From: Bacteroidales bacterium UBA6244
GTDB lineage: Bacteria; Bacteroidota; Bacteroidia; Bacteroidales; F082
Direction of reading: 5' to 3'
Length of the DNA stretch: 39,265 nt
Assembly: GCA_002440885.1 (NCBI GenBank)
Contig: DJVY01000030.1
Location: 1 to 39,265 of the forward strand
In this document: positions 23,683 to 32,060 of the stretch, in pieces
Numbering within the stretch: the first letter of the stretch is position 1
How the letters are laid out: every line of letters starts with the position of its first letter
The notes under the pieces: model-generated
Seen by the model: only the letters and a program-made list of their open reading frames with translations
The model's database searches: none
What the model was told of the DNA's origin: nothing
Program-made: the position numbers and the translations under genes

Positions 23683-25473
23683 ATGAAACACATTAGGAAT
23701 TTTTGCATCATTGCCCACATCGACCACGGTAAAAGCACGTTAGCCGATCGGTTGCTTGAGTTTACAGATACCGTTGCTGAACGCGATCAGCAAGCCCAGA
23801 TTCTTGATGATATGGACATTGAACGCGAACGCGGTATCACCATCAAGAGCCACGCCATACAGATGGACTACCTACAGGACAACCAAAAATATGTCCTGAA
23901 CCTGATCGATACTCCCGGACATGTCGATTTCTCCTATGAAGTTTCACGCTCTATTGCCGCTTGCGAAGGGGCGTTACTCGTTATCGACGCCACACAAGGC
24001 ATTCAGGCCCAAACCATTTCAAACCTCTATCTGGCCATTGAAAACGACCTGGAAATCATACCCGTGCTCAACAAAATGGACATGGACAACGCCATGCCCG
24101 ATGAAGTAAAGGACCAGATCGTGGACATGATTGGCTGCAATTACGAAGACATCATCGAGGCCAGCGGTAAAACAGGCTATGGCGTAGATAAAATCCTGGA
24201 AGCTATCGTAAGCCGGATACCCGCACCGAAAGGTGACGAGCAAGCTCCATTGCAAGCCTTGATTTTTGACTCCGTGTTTAACTCGTTTAGAGGCATTATC
24301 GCTTACTTCAGGATATTTAGCGGCGAAATAAGAAAAGGCGATCAGGTAAAATTTGTTAATACAGGCAAGCGCTACGAAGCTAATGAAATAGGGGTGCTCA
24401 GGCTAAAACCCGAGGCACGGGAAGTACTTAAAACAGGTGACGTAGGTTACATTATCTCCGGCATAAAAACATCGAAAGAAGTAAAAGTGGGCGATACCAT
24501 CACCCATGTAGAACGTCCGTGCAAATTGGCTATCGATGGCTTCGAAAACGTGAAACCGATGGTTTTTGCCGGGATTTATCCTATCGACAACGAAGAATAT
24601 GAGGAGCTGCGGTCGGCAATGGAGAAACTCCAACTCAACGATGCTTCGCTTACTTTCGAGCCTGAATCGTCGATGGCACTGGGTTTTGGATTTCGTTGCG
24701 GATTTTTAGGACTCCTCCACATGGAAATCGTTCAGGAACGCCTTGAGCGCGAATTCGATATGAACGTCATCACCACCATGCCCAATGTTTCGTATCGCGT
24801 GATTACCAACAAACAGGAAATTATTGAGGTGCACAATCCCTCAGGCCTTCCTGAGCAAAAATACATCGACCACATCGAGGAACCCTATATCAGGGCACAG
24901 ATTATCACACACACGGATTATATAGGCCCTATCATCAAATTGTGCCTCGACAAAAGAGGTGAGCTGAGAAATCAGGTTTACCTTACCACCACCCGAATTG
25001 AAATTACTGTCGACATGCCGCTCGGCGAAATCGTTTTTGACTTTTATGATAAACTCAAAAGTATTTCAAAAGGCTATGCTTCATTCGATTATCACATCAC
25101 CGGATACCAACCTGCCAAATTGGTTAAACTTGATATCCTGCTGAACTCAGAGCCTGTAGATGCTTTGTCGGCACTCATTCATGTTGACAACGCCTACGAT
25201 TTTGGACGTAGAATTTGTGTTAAACTGAAGGATCTTATCCCACGTCAACAATTCGATATCGCCATACAAGCAGCTATCGGTGCGAAAATTATTGCGCGCG
25301 AGACCATCAAAGCTGTTCGCAAGGATGTTACCGCAAAATGTTATGGCGGCGACATCACCCGTAAACGGAAACTGCTCGAGAAACAGAAAAAAGGAAAAAA
25401 ACGTATGCGTCAGGTGGGCAATGTGGAAGTACCACAACAGGCGTTTTTGGTGGTACTGAGGCTTAACGACTAA
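23683..25473 (+). CDS. lepA: Elongation factor 4 (LepA), ribosomal GTPase
   Basis: 596 residues, normal for the family. It binds ribosomes with GTP and can move tRNAs back. G-domain motifs are intact: AHIDHGKS (11-18), GITIKS in switch I, DTPGH (76-80) and NKMD (130-133). These are followed by domain II, domains III and V (EF-G-like), and the LepA-specific C-terminal domain rich in basic residues (GDITRKRKLLEKQKKGKKRM) that ends in QAFLVVLRLND. The gene stands alone and is followed by a terminator. The -7 box lies so close that the transcript may be leaderless. Confidence 0.97.
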   Translation: MKHIRNFCIIAHIDHGKSTLADRLLEFTDTVAERDQQAQILDDMDIERERGITIKSHAIQMDYLQDNQKYVLNLIDTPGHVDFSYEVSRSIAACEGALLVIDATQGIQAQTISNLYLAIENDLEIIPVLNKMDMDNAMPDEVKDQIVDMIGCNYEDIIEASGKTGYGVDKILEAIVSRIPAPKGDEQAPLQALIFDSVFNSFRGIIAYFRIFSGEIRKGDQVKFVNTGKRYEANEIGVLRLKPEAREVLKTGDVGYIISGIKTSKEVKVGDTITHVERPCKLAIDGFENVKPMVFAGIYPIDNEEYEELRSAMEKLQLNDASLTFEPESSMALGFGFRCGFLGLLHMEIVQERLEREFDMNVITTMPNVSYRVITNKQEIIEVHNPSGLPEQKYIDHIEEPYIRAQIITHTDYIGPIIKLCLDKRGELRNQVYLTTTRIEITVDMPLGEIVFDFYDKLKSISKGYASFDYHITGYQPAKLVKLDILLNSEPVDALSALIHVDNAYDFGRRICVKLKDLIPRQQFDIAIQAAIGAKIIARETIKAVRKDVTAKCYGGDITRKRKLLEKQKKGKKRMRQVGNVEVPQQAFLVVLRLND

Positions 25474-25487
25474 TTTTTCCTGCACGC

Positions 25488-25513
25488 CCCCTCCCTTTCG
25501 GGTGGGGATTTTT
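25488..25513 (+). terminator. Terminator after lepA
   Basis: The stem CCCC-T-CCC pairs with GGG-T-GGGG (one T:T mismatch) around a TTTC loop, followed by ATTTTT. It begins 14 bases past the lepA stop. Confidence 0.8.
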
Positions 25514-25539
25514 ACCATTTAAACAAGATAAATGGACAA

Positions 25540-25584
25540 TTTACCATGTAATATTAAAATTTAATTTTAAATTTGCATGGTAAA
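25540..25584 (+). promoter_or_regulatory. -7 box flanked by inverted repeat, ATPase copy 2
   Basis: TAAATTTG (25568-25575) is flanked by the 9-bp inverted repeat TTTACCATG (25540-25548) and CATGGTAAA (25576-25584). The -7 box shows that the ATG at 25577 precedes the start of transcription, so the true start is the ATG at 25601. A related TTTTTACCAT lies at 25509-25518. Confidence 0.6.
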
Positions 25585-25600
25585 ACGACTGGCTATTATC

Positions 25601-26758
25601 ATGTATATTCATCGAAAAATAGAAGACTCCGTACTAACCGCCATAAAACATGTGCCGGTAGTGGCGCTTATAGGACCTCGTCAAAGCGGGAAATCGACTC
25701 TGGCAAAAAATATACTGAGCAAACTGGGGTCAAACATCTATTTGGATTTAGAACTTCCTTCAGACCTGCGCAAACTTGAAGATCCCGAATGGTTTTTAAC
25801 CACGCAAAAAGGCAAACTTATCTGTCTGGATGAAATCCAACGAAAGCCCGAACTATTTCCAGTTATACGAAGCCTGGTTGATGCTTGGGGCACCAACACT
25901 TCCTTCCTGATTTTAGGCTCGGCATCCCGCGATTTGCTCAGACAAAGCTCAGAAACATTGGCTGGTAGAATCAACTACAAAACACTTACTCCCTTCCTGT
26001 GGAGCGAGGTAATGAATCATAATTCCATTGAAAAATATTTTACAGCAGGAGGCTTTCCCCGTAGTTTTCTGGCTGCTGATGGCAATATTTCCTTTGAATG
26101 GCGTGAAAACTTCATTGCCACTTTTTTAGAACGCGATCTGTTGCAGTGGAAAGGCTTTACTCCGGCCACCATGCAACGACTCTGGCAAATGCTGGCCCAT
26201 GTAAACGGGCAAACAGTTGATTACACCAAACTGTCCAACTCATTAGATGTTTCTTCGGTCACAGTGAAAACATATATTGATCTGCTGGAGAGCACATTCA
26301 TGGTAAATGTAATACCTTCCTATATTTCCAACCTGGGAAAGCGCATGGTTAAATCACCAAAGGTTTACCTTGCCGATTCAGGAATAACGGCTACTTTATT
26401 GGGGTTAAAATCGTTTGAAGAATTGTCGGGTCATCCATCATTTGGAAGCCTTTGGGAACAAATTGTATTGTCAAACTTAAAAGGAACTTTCCCCTCGGCT
26501 TCTTTCTGCTTTTACAGAACCAGTCAAGGATCAGAGCTGGATTTCGTTATGAAGTTGCAGAACCATACATTCGCCATTGAGTGCAAAGCCTCATTTTCAC
26601 CAACATTATCAAAAGGAAACTACTTTGCCATGGAAGATATTGCGCCTGATCACACCTTCATTGCATCACCCATCAACAAGGGATGGCCGATGCAACCAAA
26701 GTTGGATGTTGTTTCCTTACCTGAACTGGAATCAAAAATCAAGGAATTGATTTCCTGA
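25601..26758 (+). CDS. AAA_14/DUF4143 family ATPase (copy 2)
   Basis: 385 residues from the ATG at 25601 (eight codons shorter than the frame from 25577, which starts inside the promoter). The AAA_14 domain has Walker A GPRQSGKS (25-32) and Walker B KLICLDEIQRKPE. The C-terminal DUF4143 part holds a PD-(D/E)XK-like core: GSELDFVMK and then FAIECKAS. The middle contains a winged-helix-like DYTKLSNSLDVSSVTVKTY segment. It is related to the ATPase at 19130-20329 but differs strongly in sequence. Such proteins are common, poorly understood, and often found as stand-alone genes. Its promoter region carries an inverted repeat, as does that of the first copy. Confidence 0.88.
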   Translation: MYIHRKIEDSVLTAIKHVPVVALIGPRQSGKSTLAKNILSKLGSNIYLDLELPSDLRKLEDPEWFLTTQKGKLICLDEIQRKPELFPVIRSLVDAWGTNTSFLILGSASRDLLRQSSETLAGRINYKTLTPFLWSEVMNHNSIEKYFTAGGFPRSFLAADGNISFEWRENFIATFLERDLLQWKGFTPATMQRLWQMLAHVNGQTVDYTKLSNSLDVSSVTVKTYIDLLESTFMVNVIPSYISNLGKRMVKSPKVYLADSGITATLLGLKSFEELSGHPSFGSLWEQIVLSNLKGTFPSASFCFYRTSQGSELDFVMKLQNHTFAIECKASFSPTLSKGNYFAMEDIAPDHTFIASPINKGWPMQPKLDVVSLPELESKIKELIS

Positions 26759-26785
26759 AAAGTGACAATAAAAACTTCTTCCTGC

Positions 26786-26812
26786 TGTAACATTTCAGAA
26801 CCTCATCCGTCT
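26786..26812 (+). promoter_or_regulatory. ECF-type autoregulatory promoter
   Basis: TGTAAC (26786-26791) and CGTCT (26808-26812) are separated by 16 bases, the classical ECF -35/-10 arrangement (AAC motif and CGTC). It lies 32 bases before the ECF sigma gene at 26845, so the sigma factor probably drives its own operon. Confidence 0.65.
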
Positions 26813-26844
26813 TGGCATGTATAAAAGTTATTTACTTTTAACGC

Positions 26845-27330
26845 ATGACCATCAACGACTACAACCATTGTGTGGATGAATACAGCGACAGCGTGTTTCG
26901 GTTTTTGCTGAAAAACACGGGTGATGCTGAAACCGCGCGCGATTTGGTACAGGAGTCGTTTATGAAAATGTGGATAAAGCGTAAGGAAGTTCAATCGGAA
27001 AAAGCCAAGTCGTATTTGTTTACCACTGCTTACCACACCATGATTGATGGCCTCAGGAAAAACAGCCGGATGACCCGCATGGAAGGCCACGAACACAAAA
27101 CTGAGTCGGTAGATCATGGCTACAACGACCTGAAAGAAGTGCTGGAAGAAGCCCTTACCCGATTGCCTGAGATCCAACGATCGGTGGTGCTGTTGCGCGA
27201 CTACGAAGGATATAGCTACGAAGAGATTGGAGAAATAACAGGGTTGAACGAAGCACAGGTAAAAGTGTATATTTACCGTGCCCGTGTGGGATTGAAGAAA
27301 TACCTGGTAAGCACTGAGACTGTAATGTAA
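26845..27330 (+). CDS. ECF RNA polymerase sigma factor
   Basis: 161 residues. Region 2 covers about 8-75 (FRFLLKNTGDAETARDLVQE, with the core-binding SFMKMW and the -10 recognition helix ending TAYHTMID). Region 4 covers about 103-155 (LPEIQRSVVLLRDYEGYSYE followed by EIGEITGLNEAQVKVYIYRA, a helix-turn-helix for the -35 element). There is no region 1 or 3, as in ECF factors. The gene downstream starts 2 bases after the stop and codes for a membrane protein expected to be its anti-sigma factor. The promoter has ECF-type elements, suggesting positive autoregulation. Confidence 0.93.
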   Translation: MTINDYNHCVDEYSDSVFRFLLKNTGDAETARDLVQESFMKMWIKRKEVQSEKAKSYLFTTAYHTMIDGLRKNSRMTRMEGHEHKTESVDHGYNDLKEVLEEALTRLPEIQRSVVLLRDYEGYSYEEIGEITGLNEAQVKVYIYRARVGLKKYLVSTETVM

Positions 27331-27332
27331 AA

Positions 27333-28460
27333 ATGAATAAAAAACCACCTATCGACTTGAATAACTACGAGATTTTCGTGATCGATTACCTCGACGGGAG
27401 ACTTACGCCCAACGAGGAAGTGGAGCTGATGAACTTCCTGAACCAATATCCGGAACTGAAAGAAGAAGTTGACGGTCTCGGGCTTGCCACACTGGAACCC
27501 ATTGAAATTTCAGCAGATTTCAAGCAGCACTTAAAAAAAACACCCATCCTCCAGGTGGGAGACATCAATGAGTTAAACTACGACACCTGCTTTATTGCTT
27601 CATACGAGCACGACCTGACCGAATTGGAAAAGGAACAATTAACACAATTCCTTGCCCTCAATCCGCAGCTGCTTGAGGAATACAAGCTGCACGGAGAATT
27701 ATTTCTTCAACCCGATTACTCATTGGTTTACCATAACAAAGAAACCCTGAAAAAACGACGGAGGATTCCGGTTTTTACCCTTTCGGCAGTAGCCGCTTCC
27801 CTCACAATACTGCTTGCTGTTACTTTCTTTTTCAAATTCAACACCAGCCACGACAGGCCAGAGGTTTTTCTGTCCTCTTTTGCTCAACGACAGGTGCAAC
27901 AGATTTCGTCGCCGCACCCAAAAGTCGAAATTGACCTCAAGGAAAGATCAGTTGACGAAAGGACTGACCTGTTTCCCTCTGATGTACCGTATGAGGAATC
28001 GCCGGATCAACCGCTAACTCCGGTGGAAAACAAGGCGCGCATGGATCGTTTGCTACAGAAACCCATCTCCGGGAACTTGGTGAATGATTACAGCCTGGCG
28101 CAATTGGCCGCGAAACCTCAGCCGCCCACCATTGAAGAGGAAATAACGCTATTGGCCGATGCTTCAAGTGAAACTGCCGACAGAAAAAGCCTCTTTTCGA
28201 AGGTTATTGGCGGGCAATGGAACAAAATTACCAGGAGGTTTTCTCGAAACAAAGAGCAAAACATCGACAGGCAACTGCAAGGCGATGAACCCGGATACAT
28301 CAAACTTATCGACCGGAGCATATTGGTATTCAATACAGTAACCGGAAGCGAAACCCATGTGGAAAAGACCTATAACAACGAGGGGCATCTTACAGATTAT
28401 AAGGTAAGCGGCAACAGTTTGTACGTCAGTCGCCCTATTCTGGCTGAACAAAAGCCATAA
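27333..28460 (+). CDS. Putative membrane anti-sigma factor
   Basis: 375 residues, no close family name recognised. The N-terminal cytoplasmic part (1-145) has two similar helical units: YLDGRLTPNEEVELMNFLNQ at about 19-38, and YEHDLTELEKEQLTQFLALN at about 91-110. These resemble the short-helix anti-sigma N-terminus seen in Bacteroidota, without zinc-binding cysteines. A basic stretch KKRRR precedes one transmembrane helix at about 146-167, so the N-terminus should be inside. The remaining 200 residues are periplasmic, mostly low-complexity, ending in a hydrophilic beta-rich tail (SVLYVSRPIL-like). It starts 2 bases after the sigma gene and is probably co-translated. No FecR or RskA domain is seen. 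Confidence 0.75.
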   Translation: MNKKPPIDLNNYEIFVIDYLDGRLTPNEEVELMNFLNQYPELKEEVDGLGLATLEPIEISADFKQHLKKTPILQVGDINELNYDTCFIASYEHDLTELEKEQLTQFLALNPQLLEEYKLHGELFLQPDYSLVYHNKETLKKRRRIPVFTLSAVAASLTILLAVTFFFKFNTSHDRPEVFLSSFAQRQVQQISSPHPKVEIDLKERSVDERTDLFPSDVPYEESPDQPLTPVENKARMDRLLQKPISGNLVNDYSLAQLAAKPQPPTIEEEITLLADASSETADRKSLFSKVIGGQWNKITRRFSRNKEQNIDRQLQGDEPGYIKLIDRSILVFNTVTGSETHVEKTYNNEGHLTDYKVSGNSLYVSRPILAEQKP

Positions 28461-28681
28461 AATAATCCTGAAACGCATTCGGTACTCCACACGGTCATCA
28501 CCGCCAACCAAACAAGCATGAGTGGAAGTATGCCTTGAATATGTCCGAGACCCGTTAGTTTTAAGCAAAATAATCACAATATACTGAATAATAAGTCGTT
28601 TTGGCTTCATTAAGAGTAGTTATTTGTTCAGTATTAAATGAGCCCAATCTTGTTTAAAAAAGAAATTTCGAAAAAAGAAGC

Positions 28682-28689
28682 AACCTTTG
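28682..28689 (+). promoter_or_regulatory. Weak -7 candidate AACCTTTG
   Basis: Differs from TAnnTTTG in the first base and lies 36 bases before the ATG of the second ECF sigma gene. No TGTAAC/CGTC pair is seen here, unlike upstream of the first sigma gene. Confidence 0.3.
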
Positions 28690-28724
28690 TGCAATAGCTG
28701 CATCATTGTTATTGAATAAGAATT

Positions 28725-29321
28725 ATGCAATCAGAAAAGGAATTAATTATCGCGTGTTTGAAGGGCAATCGTAAAGCTCAGAAATTCCTGTATGATAAAT
28801 ATAGTCCGGAAATGATAAAGATTTGCTCGAGATATTGCGGAAATCGGTTTATGGCTGAAGAGGCTATGCAAGAAGGATTTCTGAGTGTTTTCAAACACCT
28901 CAACCAACTTCAAGAGCCTGGCAAACTAAGAGTCTGGATCAAACAAATCATGGTGAATTCCTCACTTATGAAGATCCGAAAAAAAGACCCGCTGGTTTTC
29001 TGTAGCACCGAATTGTTAGACGACAGTCAAACAAATGAGATATTTGCAGATGACGCAGTTGAGTACAAAAACGAAGATTTAATGAAAATTCTCGACAATA
29101 TGCCAAGGGGATATAAAATCATTTTCAACCTGTACGCCTTTGAAAAATACTCACACAAACAAATTGCCGAAACACTGAACATTTCTGAAAACACCTCTAA
29201 ATCACAGTTGTCAAGAGCCAGGAATTACCTCAGAGCCAGGCTAAATGACCTAACATTCACGTATTCAAACGGATTGGGTGTTTTCGCGGGCGCATTAATA
29301 TCAATTATTAGTATGCGATGA
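28725..29321 (+). CDS. ECF RNA polymerase sigma factor, first gene of trans-envelope module
   Basis: 198 residues. Region 2 lies at about 5-75 (AQKFLYDKYSPEMIKICSRY, EEAMQEGFLSVFKHL, GKLRVWIKQIMVN). Region 4 lies at about 125-175, with LYAFEKYSHKQIAETLNISE and the recognition helix NTSKSQLSRARNYL. A hydrophobic tail of about 25 residues follows (YSNGLGVFAGALISIISMR), longer than usual. The stop codon overlaps the next start as ATGA, so sigma and downstream protein are translationally coupled. The downstream protein has an anti-sigma-like N-terminus, a membrane helix and a barrel, which identifies this pair as a signalling unit across the envelope. Confidence 0.9.
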   Translation: MQSEKELIIACLKGNRKAQKFLYDKYSPEMIKICSRYCGNRFMAEEAMQEGFLSVFKHLNQLQEPGKLRVWIKQIMVNSSLMKIRKKDPLVFCSTELLDDSQTNEIFADDAVEYKNEDLMKILDNMPRGYKIIFNLYAFEKYSHKQIAETLNISENTSKSQLSRARNYLRARLNDLTFTYSNGLGVFAGALISIISMR

Positions 29322-30643
29322 AAGACGAACTTAAAAATATTGATAAGTTGTTTGTGAACGCCTGGGAAGAATCCGGTGATACACCTCCAGTTGAAGGATG
29401 GGACAAAATGGAGAAAAAATTATTTGTCAACGAGTTAAAATCTTTCAACTTTGTCAACGTAAATCGGAAATACCGGTACATTTCGGCTGTGGCTATTGTT
29501 ATTGCAGCTATATTCCTGTTTAGACTCATCCAAATCGATTCAGGCAATCAAAAATCCATTGTCGGTATCACGATTGACACTTCGGGTCAAGCGACTGAAG
29601 AAATTCCGGATTCATACATTCAAAAACCAAACCCACAAAACCCTATTAATACAATAATTGGTAGTCCGACGCAGACAGAAGAAAGTGGCAAAATTGTAAC
29701 GGGCGATCAATCAACTGAAAACGAAATATTTACAAACAAAGAGTACACCACGACCTATATGGTGAAAAAAGAAAGTCTAACTACAAGACCCGCTTTGTTT
29801 ATTAATCCATTAAAACACAGGCCTCTTCAAAGTAACACGACTGCTTCTAAAGAGTCTTGGATTTTCCGAACCAATCTTAAGCAACAGAATAATTATAGAA
29901 CAGAAAATCATTCCTTTTATGAGCAAAACCCATTGAAGCCGACATCATACTATACTTTAGGTATTAATTTGGGTTCCACTTGGATGATTGAAAACAATCA
30001 ACAACAGGAAAAAATCAATCAACCTGAACTTTTTGTTGGAATAAACCTCCGTTACAACACCCCTATCCTATTTTTGGAAACAGCACTTGATTTCAGTTAT
30101 TTCCGATCTGTTTATCAAACCAACTACTTATACGATACCTTACTTGGCAAAATGATAGCTCCGGGATACGACATTATAGAGGTAGTTAATAGTCAGGGCG
30201 ATACTGTTCTGGAACGACAATTCCACACTGAAATTATCAGCATTTACGACACCCTGAGTTCACAAGATCAAGTGGGGATAAGCTCACGTTCCACCGTCCT
30301 ATCCGTTCCCATTCATTTGGGAACGGTAGTCTATCGTCATGGAAATTTCTACACCTCCATTTTTATCGGTGTCATGACAAAAGTTTACTTAATTAAAAAC
30401 CAATCCCTTCCCCAATACGGATCGGATGATAGAGAAATCATCGATTTTGAAACAAGTCCGGCAAATAGCCTGGCTCCTGAATTTTACATTCAGGGTGGGG
30501 TAATATTTGGTTATCAGATAATCAACCACACAAATCTGGAAATTAAATCAACATACAGTCATTTACTTGGAAAAAGCAACTCTGCGCTTCAAAAATCAAA
30601 ATCTAACCTACAGTTCAGCATCGGAATAAACCATCGGTTTTAA
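29318..30643 (+). CDS. Candidate dual-membrane-spanning anti-sigma factor (Dma-like)
   Basis: 441 residues. Residues 1-50 are cytoplasmic and carry the PPxxxWxxMxxKL helix (PPVEGWDKMEKKL) that opens many Bacteroidota anti-sigma/barrel proteins. A basic RKYR at 50-53 precedes one transmembrane helix (about 55-71), so the N-terminus faces the cytoplasm. A Ser/Thr/Asn-rich, probably extended, linker of about 130 residues follows (75-205). Residues of about 207-441 are alternating beta strands typical of an outer-membrane barrel (TLGINLGSTWMI, FLETALDFSYF, STVLSVPIHLGTVVY, SIFIGVMTKVYLI, IQGGVIFGYQI) and end in F, the barrel C-terminal signature. It is coupled to the ECF gene (ATGA overlap). This agrees with the published dual-membrane-spanning anti-sigma (Dma) class of Bacteroides; assignment is by architecture, not alignment. 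Confidence 0.78.
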   Translation: MKDELKNIDKLFVNAWEESGDTPPVEGWDKMEKKLFVNELKSFNFVNVNRKYRYISAVAIVIAAIFLFRLIQIDSGNQKSIVGITIDTSGQATEEIPDSYIQKPNPQNPINTIIGSPTQTEESGKIVTGDQSTENEIFTNKEYTTTYMVKKESLTTRPALFINPLKHRPLQSNTTASKESWIFRTNLKQQNNYRTENHSFYEQNPLKPTSYYTLGINLGSTWMIENNQQQEKINQPELFVGINLRYNTPILFLETALDFSYFRSVYQTNYLYDTLLGKMIAPGYDIIEVVNSQGDTVLERQFHTEIISIYDTLSSQDQVGISSRSTVLSVPIHLGTVVYRHGNFYTSIFIGVMTKVYLIKNQSLPQYGSDDREIIDFETSPANSLAPEFYIQGGVIFGYQIINHTNLEIKSTYSHLLGKSNSALQKSKSNLQFSIGINHRF

Positions 30644-30659
30644 ACAATAAAAAAATGAA

Positions 30660-32060
30660 ATGATGAAAAAAACATTGATTTTACCCGTTATTTTTTGGGC
30701 AATATCTGCCTTAAATGCACAAACAGTATCCTACGATGATGTAGCCGTCATTGTAAACGACAACAGTTCAGCCTCTGTTGAAATCGGTAATTACTTTCAA
30801 CAGAAGCGCAACATTCCTGAAGTTAATATGATTCATATCAACTGTAGCACTGAGGAAAGAATAGACTCCACAGAGGCGCGATCGCTGATGCATCAGGTAT
30901 CCAACTATTTAATCAGCAGTAACATTGCTCAATCCATCAATTATCTGGTTACCACCAAAGGGGTTCCTTATATTTTAGAAGGAGCCAATTGCGATTCTGT
31001 TCCCGGATTTAATAAGTGCTATTCTATCGATCAGGAATTGACTATGGTGGTTAACCACGAAGATTTAATAGTTGTTCCATATACTTCGTTTTATAACCCC
31101 TATTATGATACGCTTGTACCGGATTTCTCCCAAATCGAGAATACCTATTATTTGGTAACAAGGCTGGACGGATACACCGTGGAGCAAGTTAAGAGCCTGA
31201 TTGACAGAAGCGGGCCTAACCAAAAGATCGATAAACATACCGCTCAGTTTATTTTCGATCTGGCCTTTGCTGGCGATACTACCGCCACCTCTCCTTTGGT
31301 ATTTGTTTTAAATCAGGGAAATGAGTTTGTGCAATCTGCCGGATGGAATTCAATCTACAATCCCGAATCAGGAACCTTTATCACAGACGAAGACAATGTG
31401 CTGGGGTATTATTCTTATATTTATCAACCATCCAACAAAGTTCTTAACTATGAATGGCTTAAGGGATCTTTAGCCGTTCAGGGCATGTCTTCCACGGCAT
31501 TTACTTTTACCGAGTCGGAAAATATTTATAACGATCTCATCGTGGCCGACCTGATTACCGAAGGAGCAACCGGAGCTGCGGGATATTATGGTCCCTATTT
31601 TGTACATTCAGGAACGATTTGGCCCGAGATTCTTTATAGCAGATATACCTATGGCATGGATACTATATCAGCAAATAATCCTTATTTCAATCTGGCAGAA
31701 AGCTATTATCAATCAATAAAAACACTGCCATCAATACAGGTAATTGTAGGAGATCCAAAAACATCCATCGTATTAAGCGACCCCATTGGCATTCATCATC
31801 ATGAAGACTTAACTGAATTGAGGGTATTTCCCAATCCGGCCAGCATCCAACTAACCATTGAATATACGATTAAAGAGAAAAATCCGGTGTACATAAAACT
31901 CTACAATCATTTTGGTGACATGGTCTACCAAACCAACGAGTTTTCCACAGTTGGAAAACAACAACACCTTATTGATGTTTCGTCTTTGCCAAAGGGATTG
32001 TACGTGATTGATCTGGAGGCAAACAGCATGAGGACAAGAGAAAAAGTCATGATCAATTAA
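30660..32060 (+). CDS. Secreted TIGR03790-like protein with T9SS sorting domain
   Basis: 466 residues (an alternative start is the adjacent ATG at 30663, or the ATG at 30655 in another frame, which is not used). The signal peptide is about 1-22 (KKTLILPVIFWAISALNAQ). Residues of about 24-370 resemble TIGR03790, a family of secreted proteins of unknown function, with VIVNDNSSASVEIGNYFQQK, YLVTTKGVPYIL, YYLVTRLDGYTVEQVKSLID and GAAGYYGPYFVHSGTIWPEI. The C-terminus from about 385 is a T9SS type A domain (LRVFPNPASIQLTIEY ... LPKGLYVIDLEANS). It lies 16 bases after the Dma-like gene and is probably in the same operon, so the sigma system may control or sense this secreted product. No catalytic triad was recognised. 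Confidence 0.75.
   Translation: MMKKTLILPVIFWAISALNAQTVSYDDVAVIVNDNSSASVEIGNYFQQKRNIPEVNMIHINCSTEERIDSTEARSLMHQVSNYLISSNIAQSINYLVTTKGVPYILEGANCDSVPGFNKCYSIDQELTMVVNHEDLIVVPYTSFYNPYYDTLVPDFSQIENTYYLVTRLDGYTVEQVKSLIDRSGPNQKIDKHTAQFIFDLAFAGDTTATSPLVFVLNQGNEFVQSAGWNSIYNPESGTFITDEDNVLGYYSYIYQPSNKVLNYEWLKGSLAVQGMSSTAFTFTESENIYNDLIVADLITEGATGAAGYYGPYFVHSGTIWPEILYSRYTYGMDTISANNPYFNLAESYYQSIKTLPSIQVIVGDPKTSIVLSDPIGIHHHEDLTELRVFPNPASIQLTIEYTIKEKNPVYIKLYNHFGDMVYQTNEFSTVGKQQHLIDVSSLPKGLYVIDLEANSMRTREKVMIN

Noticed and set aside
26803..27348. 181-codon minus-strand frame
   Set aside because: Antisense of the ECF sigma gene with its clear region 2 and 4 motifs and ECF promoter.
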